NCBI GenBank assembly: GCA_021732745.1
Contig: JAKFUK010000002.1
Coordinates: 1-64,000 of the forward strand
Length of the DNA: 64,000 nt
Source: Nevskia sp.
GTDB lineage: Bacteria; Pseudomonadota; Gammaproteobacteria; Nevskiales; Nevskiaceae
Reading direction: 5' to 3'
Position numbers and translations under genes: made by a program. The notes beneath the pieces were generated by a model. That model made no database searches. It had not been told where the DNA came from and saw only the letters and a program-made list of their open reading frames with translations. The first letter of the stretch is position 1. Every line of letters starts with the position of its first letter. Shown here piece by piece: positions 21,899 through 29,780 of this stretch.

Positions 21899-23311
21899 GT
21901 GCCGGACACCCCGCGCCCGCTGCCCGCGAACCTGAACCCGAACGCCTTCCGGGAGCAGATCAGCTTCCTGCTGGCAAAGGAAAACATCCCTACGGCCGGG
22001 TGGACGGACGTCTGGAAAGGCGCGCATGACACCGGCTTCGTCGTGGCCGGGGCGTACCAGGCGGAGCTGCTGTCCGATCTGCGCGGCGCGGTGGAGCGGG
22101 CCATCACCGAAAGCCGCAGCCTGGCGCAGTTCCGCGCGGAGTTCGATCAGATCGTCCAGCGCCACGGCTGGAGCTACAACGGTGGCCGGGGCTGGCGCAC
22201 GCGCCTGATCTATGAAACCAACCTGCAAACCAGCTATCAGGCCGGCCGCTACGCGCAGTTGACCGACCCGGCGCTACTCCGCACGCGCCCATTCTGGCGG
22301 TACTCGCATTCGGACTTCGTTCAGCACCCGCGCGTTCAGCATCTGGCCTGGGACAACCTGGTGCTGCGCTACGACGACCCCTGGTGGCAAACCCACTACC
22401 CGCCGAACGGCTGGGGCTGCCGGTGCACGGTCTATGCGGAATCCCGCCGCACGCTGGAAGCCCAGGGCCTCAGCGTGGGCACGGCTCCGCCGATCGTGCT
22501 CGAGGATGTAACGGTGGGGGTGCGCTCCGGCAACCCGCGAACCGTGCGGGTGCCGCAAGGCATCGACCCCGGCTGGGACTACGCGCCAGGCGCGCGGGTG
22601 GCCGAGTCGGTCAGGGGCAACCCGGTGACCGCGCCGCAGACACCGGCACGCGCTGCTGCCGCCGATCTGCGGCCGAAACTGCCCGAACCGCTTCGCGATG
22701 CCCTTGATCGCCAGATCGCCTCGGTGCCCGCCGCGCCGCCGGCACCACGGCCAGACTTCCGCCAGCCGCCCCCGCGTGTCGACGACGTGGTCCCGGATTT
22801 CGGCAGCCCGGTGCAGCCGGATGTTTCCACGCCTGCCCGCCGGGCCGCCGTGGAATTTGAAAACAGGATCCGCAACGAGCTGCGCGAGCACGGCGCGTTC
22901 TTCGATGCCGAAGGGCGTGCGCTTCATGAAGTCATCGGGGAGTTCGATCGCATCGGCGTCGAAGAACGCATTCTGGAATCGCTGCGCGGCAGTGCGTTCA
23001 GCCATAACCATCCCGGAGGGCTGTCGTTCTCCGTGGAGGATGTGATTCTGGCGGCGACCTATGGCCTCGTCGAACTGCGGGTGGTGACCGACCGCTTGCG
23101 CTATAGCCTCACTGGCCTCGACCAGATTACGGACCGGGCCGCATTCGCGGCCGTCATCCAGGAAGAGCGGCTGCGGACCAACGCCGACCTTGCCGCAGCG
23201 GTGCGATTCGAGCGCCTGAACCTGTACGACTTCGATCTATACTCGGCGCACGTCGTCTGGCAGCGAGTAGCGCGACGATTGCGCCTCAATTACCGGCGAG
23301 AGGTGTCATGA
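21899..23311 (+). CDS. MuF-like minor head protein with extra C-terminal domain
   Basis: 470 residues from GTG 21899; GTG 21875 is an alternative. Residues 1-180 are the Mu F/gp30 head-morphogenesis domain (TSYQAGRYAQ, YSHSDFVQHPRVQHLAWDN, HYPPNGWGCRCTV). After a proline-rich linker (about 245-310) there is a separate C-terminal domain with HNHPGGLSFSVED (His369, His371, Ser378, Asp381), resembling a JAB/RadC metal motif but slightly shorter. MuF proteins often carry C-terminal toxin domains delivered with the virion, so this is a candidate effector. The activity is not established. Confidence 0.85.
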   Translation: MPDTPRPLPANLNPNAFREQISFLLAKENIPTAGWTDVWKGAHDTGFVVAGAYQAELLSDLRGAVERAITESRSLAQFRAEFDQIVQRHGWSYNGGRGWRTRLIYETNLQTSYQAGRYAQLTDPALLRTRPFWRYSHSDFVQHPRVQHLAWDNLVLRYDDPWWQTHYPPNGWGCRCTVYAESRRTLEAQGLSVGTAPPIVLEDVTVGVRSGNPRTVRVPQGIDPGWDYAPGARVAESVRGNPVTAPQTPARAAAADLRPKLPEPLRDALDRQIASVPAAPPAPRPDFRQPPPRVDDVVPDFGSPVQPDVSTPARRAAVEFENRIRNELREHGAFFDAEGRALHEVIGEFDRIGVEERILESLRGSAFSHNHPGGLSFSVEDVILAATYGLVELRVVTDRLRYSLTGLDQITDRAAFAAVIQEERLRTNADLAAAVRFERLNLYDFDLYSAHVVWQRVARRLRLNYRREVS

Positions 23312-23547
23312 CAACGGTCTATTTCGACGGCGGGCCGCGCCTGTTCCCGAAAGTCTCGCAGTGCCTGATCTGCCAGCACCGCATCGAAGCCCACACCTGC
23401 CGGGCTTACCCGCAGGGCATCCCCGAACGCATCTACGACAACGCGCTGGATCACCGCGAAGCACAAGCGGGTGATTCCGGTCTGCGCTACCAATTCGACG
23501 CGGCGCGAGCTGAGGCCTGGCATGCGTCTCTGAGCCTGCCGGCATGA
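23308..23547 (+). CDS. Small Cys-containing conserved protein downstream of MuF
   Basis: 79 residues, overlapping the MuF and the morphogenesis genes by four bases each. The motif CLICQHRIEAHTCRAYPQGI, then PERIYDN, is seen in a widespread small protein family without known function. Because it directly follows a MuF gene with an effector-like C-terminus it could be a cognate immunity or chaperone protein; this is inference only. Confidence 0.6.
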   Translation: MTTVYFDGGPRLFPKVSQCLICQHRIEAHTCRAYPQGIPERIYDNALDHREAQAGDSGLRYQFDAARAEAWHASLSLPA

Positions 23548-24029
23548 CTGCCGGGTTCAGCGCTCGGTTCACGGGCTTTCCTCAAGCGCAGGCCCAGCTT
23601 CAACGCCTGAAAGACGCCGGGCAGAATCTGGACGGCCCGCTCAAGGCGATCGGCGATAGCCTGACGGCCAGCACCCGCCACCGCTTCACAACGCACACCG
23701 GCCCGGATGGTGAGCCCTGGGCGGCCGTCAGCCCGAAGTACGCCAGGCGCAAGGCCGCCGGCAAGGCCACACAGAACCCCGGCGATGCGCGAACCCGAAA
23801 CCCGGGCGATCTGCTGGTGCTCACGGGGCAGTTGATCGGCGGTATCAATTACGCCGTGCAGAGCGAGACCCTGCGCATCGGGTCGCCAGATGTCTACGCC
23901 CCGGTTCACCAGTTCGGCTGGCCGGGCCGCAACATTCCGGCGCGGCCGTTCATTGGTGTTTCGGAAGCGGACCTGAAGCTGATCCGGGCCACGATCGACG
24001 ATCATCTGGAAGCTGCCGCCGAAGGCTGA
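23544..24029 (+). CDS. Phage virion morphogenesis protein, Mu gpG/gp31-like
   Basis: 161 residues. Characteristic pieces are LKAIGDSLTASTRHRF, PDGEPWAAVSPKYARRK, LVLTGQLIGGINYAV and VHQFGWPGRNIPARPF. This family is required for head or tail completion in Mu. A gap of about 150 bases follows, holding control sequences. Confidence 0.9.
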   Translation: MTAGFSARFTGFPQAQAQLQRLKDAGQNLDGPLKAIGDSLTASTRHRFTTHTGPDGEPWAAVSPKYARRKAAGKATQNPGDARTRNPGDLLVLTGQLIGGINYAVQSETLRIGSPDVYAPVHQFGWPGRNIPARPFIGVSEADLKLIRATIDDHLEAAAEG

Positions 24030-24062
24030 CCGGACGGTTTCCGGTCAAGCATCCGGGTCAAG

Positions 24063-24138
24063 TTAACGGGTTCCGTTAATCCGTCAAGTGAGCCGAAGGC
24101 TCCCGCGCGCGACCCGGCGCAATAAGTCGCGCACGCGA
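24063..24138 (+). promoter_or_regulatory. Late intergenic control region: inverted repeat, hairpin and element copy 2
   Basis: A perfect inverted repeat TTAACGG-GTT-CCGTTAA (24063-24079) is followed by a GAGCC-GAA-GGCTC hairpin (24090-24102). AGTCGCGCACGCGA (24125-24138) repeats the element at 13170, again 38 bases before a start codon. Probably a late promoter/operator zone for the head genes; no clear -35/-10 pair is visible. Confidence 0.55.
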
Positions 24139-24176
24139 AACACCCGGCGAGCTGCCGCGCTTGCACGCTTCAGTCC

Positions 24177-25310
24177 ATGAAGCGCGTCCACACTCTGAAG
24201 CACGGCAAGTTCACTGATTCCAGCGGGCGCGAGGTCGTGATCGACGCTCGCGTGATCGCCGACCTGGCCGAAAGCTACGACCCCGCCCGGCATCGCGCTC
24301 CGCTGGTGGTGGGCCACCCGAAAACCAACGCCCCGGCCTATGGCTGGGTGGCAAAGCTGGTTCAGCGTGGCAACGATCTGTTCGCCGAGCCGGAGCAGGT
24401 CAACCCCGATTTCTCCGAAGCCGCCCGTACGGGCAGCTACCCCATGCGCTCGGCCAGCCTCTGGCCGCCTGAGCACAAGGGCAACCCGACGCCGGGCAAG
24501 TGGAGCCTCCGTCATATCGGCTTCCTGGGCGCACAGCCGCCAGCCATCAAGGGTCTGGAAGCCATCGAGTTCGCCGAAGACGCAGCTTGCGTGACGGTGG
24601 ATTTCGCCGGGCCGTTTGCCGATCAGACCCTCGCCGGCCTGCTGCGCCGTTTGCGCGAGTTCGTCCTGGTCAAGTTCGGCGCGGAAGACGCAGACCGCGC
24701 CCTGCCGGCCTATGAGCTGGAGCATCTCGAAATCGCTGCCCGCGAAGGCCTCCGAAAGGAACTGGAGCCGGATGGCGCATCGCCGCTGGCTTTGGCCGAG
24801 CCCGCAACCACCGAAAAACCCGACGAGACCGATATGACTGTCACTGCCCAGCAGATTGCCGCCGATCGCGCCAAGCTCGATGCCGACATTGCCGATTTCA
24901 ACGCCGCGAAGAAGGCTGATGCAGACGCCAGGCGCGCCACGGAAGTGGCGAGCTTCGCGGACGGCCTCAAGGCCAGCGGCAAGCTGCGGGCGGTCGACGC
25001 GCCGGTGCTGGTCGAACTGCTGAGCAACCTCGACGCCGAAACCGAGATCGAGTTCAGCGACGGCAGCGACAAGATCAAGCAGGCCCCGCGTGCGGCCATG
25101 CAGAAGTTCCTGGACCGCTACCTCCCCGTGGTCGTGGATCTGAACGAGCGCGCGGCCAGCGAAGACGACCCGGCGCTGATCGAGTTCAACGCGCCCTCCG
25201 GTGCCCCGGTGGATCCCGGTCTGCTCAGGGTCCATGCCGCCGCCGTCCAGTACCAGGCGGCGCATCCAGGTACTTCGTACTTCGCGGCCGTCACGGCTGT
25301 GAGTTCCTGA
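24177..25310 (+). CDS. Head maturation protease/scaffold, Mu gpI-like
   Basis: 377 residues. The N-terminal protease part includes HRAPLVVGHPKTNAPAYGWV and MRSASLWPPEHKGNPTPGKW, typical of Mu gpI. The C-terminal part, from about residue 215, is Ala/Asp/Lys-rich and helical, fitting a scaffold. In Mu the scaffold is also made separately from an internal start; a candidate lies at 24834. Confidence 0.9.
   Translation: MKRVHTLKHGKFTDSSGREVVIDARVIADLAESYDPARHRAPLVVGHPKTNAPAYGWVAKLVQRGNDLFAEPEQVNPDFSEAARTGSYPMRSASLWPPEHKGNPTPGKWSLRHIGFLGAQPPAIKGLEAIEFAEDAACVTVDFAGPFADQTLAGLLRRLREFVLVKFGAEDADRALPAYELEHLEIAAREGLRKELEPDGASPLALAEPATTEKPDETDMTVTAQQIAADRAKLDADIADFNAAKKADADARRATEVASFADGLKASGKLRAVDAPVLVELLSNLDAETEIEFSDGSDKIKQAPRAAMQKFLDRYLPVVVDLNERAASEDDPALIEFNAPSGAPVDPGLLRVHAAAVQYQAAHPGTSYFAAVTAVSS
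24834..25310 (+). CDS. Possible internally started scaffold protein
   Basis: An in-frame ATG at 24834 (MTVTAQQIAADRAKLDADI) would give a 158-residue protein identical to the C-terminus of the protease, matching the Mu gpI/gpZ arrangement. The upstream ribosome site is weak (GACGAGA). Family precedent is the main support. Confidence 0.45.
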   Translation: MTVTAQQIAADRAKLDADIADFNAAKKADADARRATEVASFADGLKASGKLRAVDAPVLVELLSNLDAETEIEFSDGSDKIKQAPRAAMQKFLDRYLPVVVDLNERAASEDDPALIEFNAPSGAPVDPGLLRVHAAAVQYQAAHPGTSYFAAVTAVSS

Positions 25311-25357
25311 GCGGCTTGCCGCCTTCACCCCCTTCATTTTGACGCCGGAGACCCATC

Positions 25358-25702
25358 ATGGGCCGCGAAACTCTGCCTGTTCTGACCCTTCCCATCCCGC
25401 TCGCCGGCACCGTTGCCGTGGAGCGCTTCGTCACCTATGGCGGCGCACAGGCCGGGGCTGCCGCCAACACCATCGGTGTGGCGCAAACCAACGGTGTGGC
25501 CGGTCAGGTCATTCCCGTGATCGCCGATGGTCTGGCGGCAGTTGAGGCCGGTGCCGCGATCGCTGCCGGTGTCGCCGTCGAGACCGACGCCCAGGGCCGC
25601 GCCATCACCCGCACCAGCGGGCCGATCGTCGGCCGCATGTTCCCCGGCGAGGTCGCGGTGGCTGCCGGTGATCGCGTGGTCATCCGTCTCATTCCGAACT
25701 AG
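25358..25702 (+). CDS. DUF2190-like capsid decoration protein
   Basis: 114 residues, small beta-rich protein with repeated Gly/Ala/Val stretches (AAIAAGVAVETDAQGRAI, PIVGRMFPGEVAVAAGDRVV) typical of capsid fibre/decoration proteins encoded between protease and major capsid genes. GGAG lies upstream of ATG. Confidence 0.78.
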   Translation: MGRETLPVLTLPIPLAGTVAVERFVTYGGAQAGAAANTIGVAQTNGVAGQVIPVIADGLAAVEAGAAIAAGVAVETDAQGRAITRTSGPIVGRMFPGEVAVAAGDRVVIRLIPN

Positions 25703-25760
25703 GCCGCCCGGCCGCCGCTCGCCACTTACCGCCTGACCCGAATCCCGAAGGAGTATCTCA

Positions 25761-26699
25761 ATGGCGCTCAACCCGTCCGAAGCTCGCATCATCAACCCCA
25801 TCCTGACGAACCTCGCGCAGGGTTATTCGGACCCGGAGTTCGTCGGGTTCACGCTGTTTCCGCCGGTGCCGGTGGCCGTCGCCGGTGGCCAGGTGCTGGA
25901 GTTCGGCAAGGAATCGTTCCGCCGGCACAGCACGGCGCGCGCGCCGGGCACGGAGATCAAGCGGGTGACCTACGGTTACTTGGGCAAGCCCTATGCGCTG
26001 GAGAATCACGCCATCGCCGGCCAGGTGCCGGTGGAAACCCAGCGTGATGCCAAGGCGGTGCCGGGGATAGATACCGCTGCCGGTGCTGCCGAATTGGCGA
26101 TGAAGATCGTCCGGCGTGGGCTGGAAGTGCAGCAGGCCACCGTGGCCACGAATGCCGCGAACTACGGCAACAACAACAAGATCGCGCTTACCGGCGCCGG
26201 CAAGTTCAGTGACCCGGCGTCCACGCCGATCCTCGCGATGGACGGCTTCCGCGAAGCGGTGCGCTCGTCCTGCGGCCTGTATCCGAATGCCGGCGTGTTC
26301 TCGGCCTTAGCCTGGATCGCGTTCAAGAACAATCCGAGCGTCAAGGCCACGCTCAGCGACAACCGCAGCCGCACGGTCACCCTGGCCGATGCGCGGGATC
26401 TGCTGCAGATCCCGAACCTCGCCATCGGCACGGCAGTGGGCTATGTCGACAGCGCCGACAACTTCAACGCCAATGGCGATCTCTGGGGCAACAACATCGT
26501 GCTCGGTGTCACCGCGCTCGGCTCCAAGAGCAATGCGATGCCGAGCTATGGCTACACCTACACCATGTCCGGTCACCCGGCGTTCTTCAATCCGTACTAC
26601 GACCCGGGCACCAATAGCTGGGTCTACCCGGCGGTGTACGAGCGCATCCCGGTGCTTTCCGGCATCGCCTCCGGCTTTCTCGTCCAGAACCCGGCGTAA
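25761..26699 (+). CDS. Major capsid protein
   Basis: 312 residues. Position after protease/scaffold and decoration genes, size, a strong AAGGAG ribosome site and sequence pieces such as NPILTNLAQGYSDPEFVG, LFPPVPV, MKIVRRGLEVQQATVATNA and GVTALGSKSNAMPSYGYTYT match the capsid proteins of Mu-like siphophages. An HK97-type shell fold is expected. Confidence 0.88.
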   Translation: MALNPSEARIINPILTNLAQGYSDPEFVGFTLFPPVPVAVAGGQVLEFGKESFRRHSTARAPGTEIKRVTYGYLGKPYALENHAIAGQVPVETQRDAKAVPGIDTAAGAAELAMKIVRRGLEVQQATVATNAANYGNNNKIALTGAGKFSDPASTPILAMDGFREAVRSSCGLYPNAGVFSALAWIAFKNNPSVKATLSDNRSRTVTLADARDLLQIPNLAIGTAVGYVDSADNFNANGDLWGNNIVLGVTALGSKSNAMPSYGYTYTMSGHPAFFNPYYDPGTNSWVYPAVYERIPVLSGIASGFLVQNPA

Positions 26700-26726
26700 G
26701 CGCGCGCAGCGCTGTCCGTCAACCGC

Positions 26727-26749
26727 AGCGCCCGGCCAGCCCGGGCGCT
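26727..26749 (+). terminator. GC-rich hairpin after the capsid gene
   Basis: Perfect 9-bp stem AGCGCCCGG (26727-26735) with CCGGGCGCT (26741-26749). No T-run follows, so it may attenuate transcription or stabilise the capsid mRNA; it is not a clear terminator. Confidence 0.5.
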
Positions 26750-26779
26750 TGCTGAATCCGCAGGTACCAGGAGCATCCG

Positions 26780-26995
26780 ATGGCCAATCCCAAACCCAAG
26801 TCTCCGCCGGCCGCTGATGCGCCGCCTTCCGAAACCGTCAAGGCCGTGGCACTGACGCCGCTGTTCAACGGCGCGCTGCGCATCGAGCCCGGCGACACGC
26901 TGATGTTGTCGGAAAAGGCCTTTGCCGAGCTCGCGGCCATGCAGCCGCCGGCCGCCGAACTGTTCGTCGAGCCCGCAACGCCGCCCGCCGCGTGA
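26780..26995 (+). CDS. DUF7210-like small phage protein
   Basis: 71 residues. A Pro/Lys-rich N-terminus is followed by VALTPLFNGALRIEPGDTLMLSEKAFAEL, a pattern common in small proteins after the major capsid gene. Role unknown; perhaps head-tail joining. Confidence 0.7.
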   Translation: MANPKPKSPPAADAPPSETVKAVALTPLFNGALRIEPGDTLMLSEKAFAELAAMQPPAAELFVEPATPPAA

Positions 26996-27414
26996 GCTAT
27001 TGCACTGCCAGCCAGTACGCGGATCAGTTCGGCGAAACCGAGCTGATCCAGCGTACCGATCGTGACCGCGATGGCGTCGCCGACACCGGCGTCTACGACC
27101 GCGCGGCTGCGCTGGCGGACGGCGAGATCGACGGCTACCTGGCCGGCCGCTACCAGGTACCGCTGACCGTGATCCCGCCGGTTGTGCAGCGAGTGGCGGG
27201 CTACCTCACGCGCTATCACCTGTTCGCCCAGGGCCGCACGGCAGAAATCCGGGAGGACTATCTGGACGCCTGCAAGCTGCTCAAGAACCTGTCCGATGGC
27301 ACGGCCAGGTTGGGGCTTCCGGAGCAGGCCGCGCCGGCAACCGCCGAAAGCAGCAGCGCCGCTTTCGATGCCGCACCGCGTGTCTTCACCAGCGCCAGCC
27401 TGCGCGATTTCTGA
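26992..27414 (+). CDS. DUF1320 family head-tail joining protein, Mu gp36-like
   Basis: 140 residues from GTG 26992. The signature SYCTASQYADQFGETELIQ, DRAAALADGEIDGYLAGRYQ and YLTRYHLF identifies DUF1320. These small helical proteins act as neck connectors between portal and tail. Confidence 0.9.
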   Translation: MSYCTASQYADQFGETELIQRTDRDRDGVADTGVYDRAAALADGEIDGYLAGRYQVPLTVIPPVVQRVAGYLTRYHLFAQGRTAEIREDYLDACKLLKNLSDGTARLGLPEQAAPATAESSSAAFDAAPRVFTSASLRDF

Positions 27415-27863
27415 TGCTCGATCTCGCCGCCATCGACTCGGCGATCTGCGCTCGACTGAAAGCGTCGGTGCCGGCGCTCGTCGCCGTTGCCACGCTCAAC
27501 AGCGAAGACGAACTGACGCAAGACACGGTGCCGCCGCCCTGCGCCTATGTGCTGGTGCGCGGCGGGCGCTTCGACGAAGCACGCGGCCGTTCGCAATTGC
27601 AGGAAGGCCAGGCGGACGTGATGGTCTATCTCAAGGCCTTGAACGTGTCGGCCGTTCGCGGTGCCGCCAGGGCCGGAGCAGACGGCGTTTACGAGCTGGT
27701 CCAGCAGGCCATCGCCGCGCTCGCCGGCTGGGAGCCTGAGGGCTGCCATGAGCTGAACCTCGCCGAATTCGGCGTCTACCGATTGCCCGCCGGGCGCTTC
27801 ACCGCCTGCATGGCATTGCGCTTCACCCTGCGTCTCGAAATCGACCACGAGCAAGCCCCATGA
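27414..27863 (+). CDS. DUF1834 family protein, Mu gp37-like
   Basis: 149 residues. Mixed alpha/beta, beginning IDSAICARLKASVPALVAV and containing QEGQADVMVYLKALN, typical of Gp37/DUF1834 tail-completion proteins. One-base and four-base overlaps with its neighbours indicate coupled translation. Confidence 0.87.
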   Translation: MLDLAAIDSAICARLKASVPALVAVATLNSEDELTQDTVPPPCAYVLVRGGRFDEARGRSQLQEGQADVMVYLKALNVSAVRGAARAGADGVYELVQQAIAALAGWEPEGCHELNLAEFGVYRLPAGRFTACMALRFTLRLEIDHEQAP

Positions 27864-28828
27864 GCAATACCATCTATCACGGCCGCCATTTCACGCTGGC
27901 TGCTGGCTTCGAGCCCGACTATCGGCAAGCCCAGAGTACGCCCGCCGCGCAGTTGCTGAAATACAGCACCCTGGACTTCAACCGCAATCCGCAGCGCCAG
28001 GAAGACGAGACCATCGACCCCCAGGCGCTCGCCAACAAGCGGGATGAAGGCGACGAAACGCCCGAAGGCACGCTGAACGCCATCATGTGCCTGAACGATT
28101 TCGGGTTCTGGGCCAAGATGATGTGGGGTCAGCCGGTGACCACCGGCAGCGCCGGGGCCTATACCCATGTTTTCAGCCTGGGCCTCAACGACCGGCCGAG
28201 CGCGCTTTTCGAGCTGGCGGGTGTCCGCAGCGGCGGCAGCCGCTTCCACCGCTTCCTGGGCGGCATGCTGCGCACCCTGAGCTGGGATGTGCTGGCCGCG
28301 CAGCAGTCGATCGAAACCAGCCTGCTGTTCTCGAATGAGGTCCGGCCGCAGCCGACCACGGCTTACATGACCACGCCTGCGGCGAAGCGCGTGAAAGCCC
28401 GCGCGGAGCCCAGCCGGGCGGCGATCTACGACGTGCAAGGCTCGAGCACGCTCGGCCGCGTGGGCGGCTGCACCGTCAGTTTCGACAACGATCTGGATCC
28501 TCAGGCAATCGGCGACGCGCTGCCGGGCTACGGCGTGGTGCTGCTGGGTCAGCCCAAGCTCAGCGGTACGCTGAAGGTGTTTTTCGAGGATGGCACGGTG
28601 GTCGACCATGCCCGCGCCAATCTGTCGCGCCGGCTGGTCTGCTCCGCATCCAGCCGGAACGGTGCCGAGACGCTCGTCCTGAACATTCCGGATGTCCAGT
28701 TCGACGAGCCGCCCACCGCCATCCCGGCCGGCCGAGGCCTGACGGCCGACATCCAGTGGTCCGCGCATTACGCCGCCGGCTCGGCCGCGCCGACGCTGAC
28801 GCTGACCAACGCGATCCCGACGTACTGA
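27860..28828 (+). CDS. Major tail tube protein (siphovirus type)
   Basis: 322 residues. Position before tail chaperones and tape measure, and segments such as GAYTHVFSLGLNDRPSALFE, GGCTVSFDNDLDPQAIG and LSGTLKVFFEDGTVVDHAR, fit long-tail tube proteins. No sheath gene is adjacent, so the tail is non-contractile, unlike Mu itself. Confidence 0.85.
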   Translation: MSNTIYHGRHFTLAAGFEPDYRQAQSTPAAQLLKYSTLDFNRNPQRQEDETIDPQALANKRDEGDETPEGTLNAIMCLNDFGFWAKMMWGQPVTTGSAGAYTHVFSLGLNDRPSALFELAGVRSGGSRFHRFLGGMLRTLSWDVLAAQQSIETSLLFSNEVRPQPTTAYMTTPAAKRVKARAEPSRAAIYDVQGSSTLGRVGGCTVSFDNDLDPQAIGDALPGYGVVLLGQPKLSGTLKVFFEDGTVVDHARANLSRRLVCSASSRNGAETLVLNIPDVQFDEPPTAIPAGRGLTADIQWSAHYAAGSAAPTLTLTNAIPTY

Positions 28829-29013
28829 TGAGCCTCGGGTCCGAAACGGATACCGCACCGTCGGAAATCGAGGGGCTGCGGAAGAACTTGCTTGGCGCGC
28901 AGCAGGAAATCCTGCATCGAGCGCGGGTCGAGCAAGTGCTGATCGCCGCTGGCCTGCTGACCAGGGAAAAGCTGGAACAGGCGCATGCGCTGGTGCGCAG
29001 CTGCAAGTTTTAA
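28828..29013 (+). CDS. Small phage tail-region protein, unknown
   Basis: 61 residues, starting within the tube gene stop (TGATG). Mostly one amphipathic helix (EIEGLRKNLLGAQQEILHRA). No family recognised. Confidence 0.6.
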   Translation: MSLGSETDTAPSEIEGLRKNLLGAQQEILHRARVEQVLIAAGLLTREKLEQAHALVRSCKF

Positions 29014-29049
29014 GCCCTTCCAAAACCCATCTTCAAGGAATTCCAAACC

Positions 29050-29475
29050 ATGCTTTTGATCGGCAAGCTGAAAATCTGGGCACCGTGGGAAGCCGCCGGC
29101 GTCAAGCTGCTGCTCACCCCGCTGGACGTTGCCACCAAGCAGCGGCTGGTCGCCGAAACCACGACCTATGTCTACGACGACGCCGGCAAGCTCACCAAGG
29201 TTGATCGCGATGTGCCCGCCTACAGCCGGGCCATCGGCCGCGCTTGCGTGCTGGGCTGGGATGGCCTGATCGGTGAAGCGGAAGACGGCAGCATCGTGCC
29301 GCTGCCGTTCACGCCCGAGAACGTCGACCAGCTCATGGACACCACCATGGCCAGCGACTGGATCATCGGCCAGGTGGACGGCGTGACCCTCAACTATTTC
29401 AAGACCGTGGACGAAGCGGGAAACGCCTTGGCCGCCTCGCGAGCTGGGTGCGCGGCGGCGGCCCCGGCTGGCTGA
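29050..29475 (+). CDS. Tail assembly chaperone, short form (lambda G-like)
   Basis: 141 residues. The gene precedes the tape measure gene, as tail chaperones do. Near its 3-prime end the codons GCG GGA AAC contain the slippery heptamer GGGAAAC (29418-29424), exactly in the X-XXY-YYZ phase. Most ribosomes would finish this frame at 29475; a fraction would shift. Confidence 0.82.
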   Translation: MLLIGKLKIWAPWEAAGVKLLLTPLDVATKQRLVAETTTYVYDDAGKLTKVDRDVPAYSRAIGRACVLGWDGLIGEAEDGSIVPLPFTPENVDQLMDTTMASDWIIGQVDGVTLNYFKTVDEAGNALAASRAGCAAAAPAG

Positions 29476-29765
29476 AGTCGATCCTTGATAACGGTGACGA
29501 ACCCAGCCCGGAAGACCTGCCTCCCAGCCTCGGCTGGGAGCATCCCGTCTGGGACTGGTACGAGCGCTTGCGCGCAGCCGTCCACCGCAGCAAGGACGGC
29601 AAGCCGATCGCGCTCGATCGCGCGGCGTGGTGGCCGGTCATCGATCGTGAAAGCTGGAATGCGCAGGTGGCGATTCGCCTGGTCGACGCGCTCGATGCCG
29701 CGCTGTTCTCCGCAGATGCCGAGCGCCCTCTCGATGACCCGGACCCCGACCCTGATCCCGCCTGA
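29050..29765 (+). CDS. Tail assembly chaperone, -1 frameshift fusion form (lambda GT-like)
   Basis: The predicted fusion has 125 residues of the short form followed by 114 encoded in the -1 frame, starting RLGRLASWVRGGG and ending in an acidic Asp/Pro tail. The second frame alone has only a GTG at 29448 with no ribosome site. Family precedent (G/GT of lambda) and the in-phase heptamer support the fusion. The long form would link the tape measure protein to tail-tube subunits. Confidence 0.8.
29418..29424 (+). other. Programmed -1 ribosomal frameshift site GGGAAAC
   Basis: Canonical heptamer in the zero frame of the short chaperone. After a -1 slip the new frame is open from 29424 to 29765. 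GC-rich sequence just downstream (29441-29470) could form the stimulatory structure. Lambda uses GGGAAAG at the equivalent place. Confidence 0.85.
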
Positions 29766-29780
29766 GGCCGCCCGCGCCGC

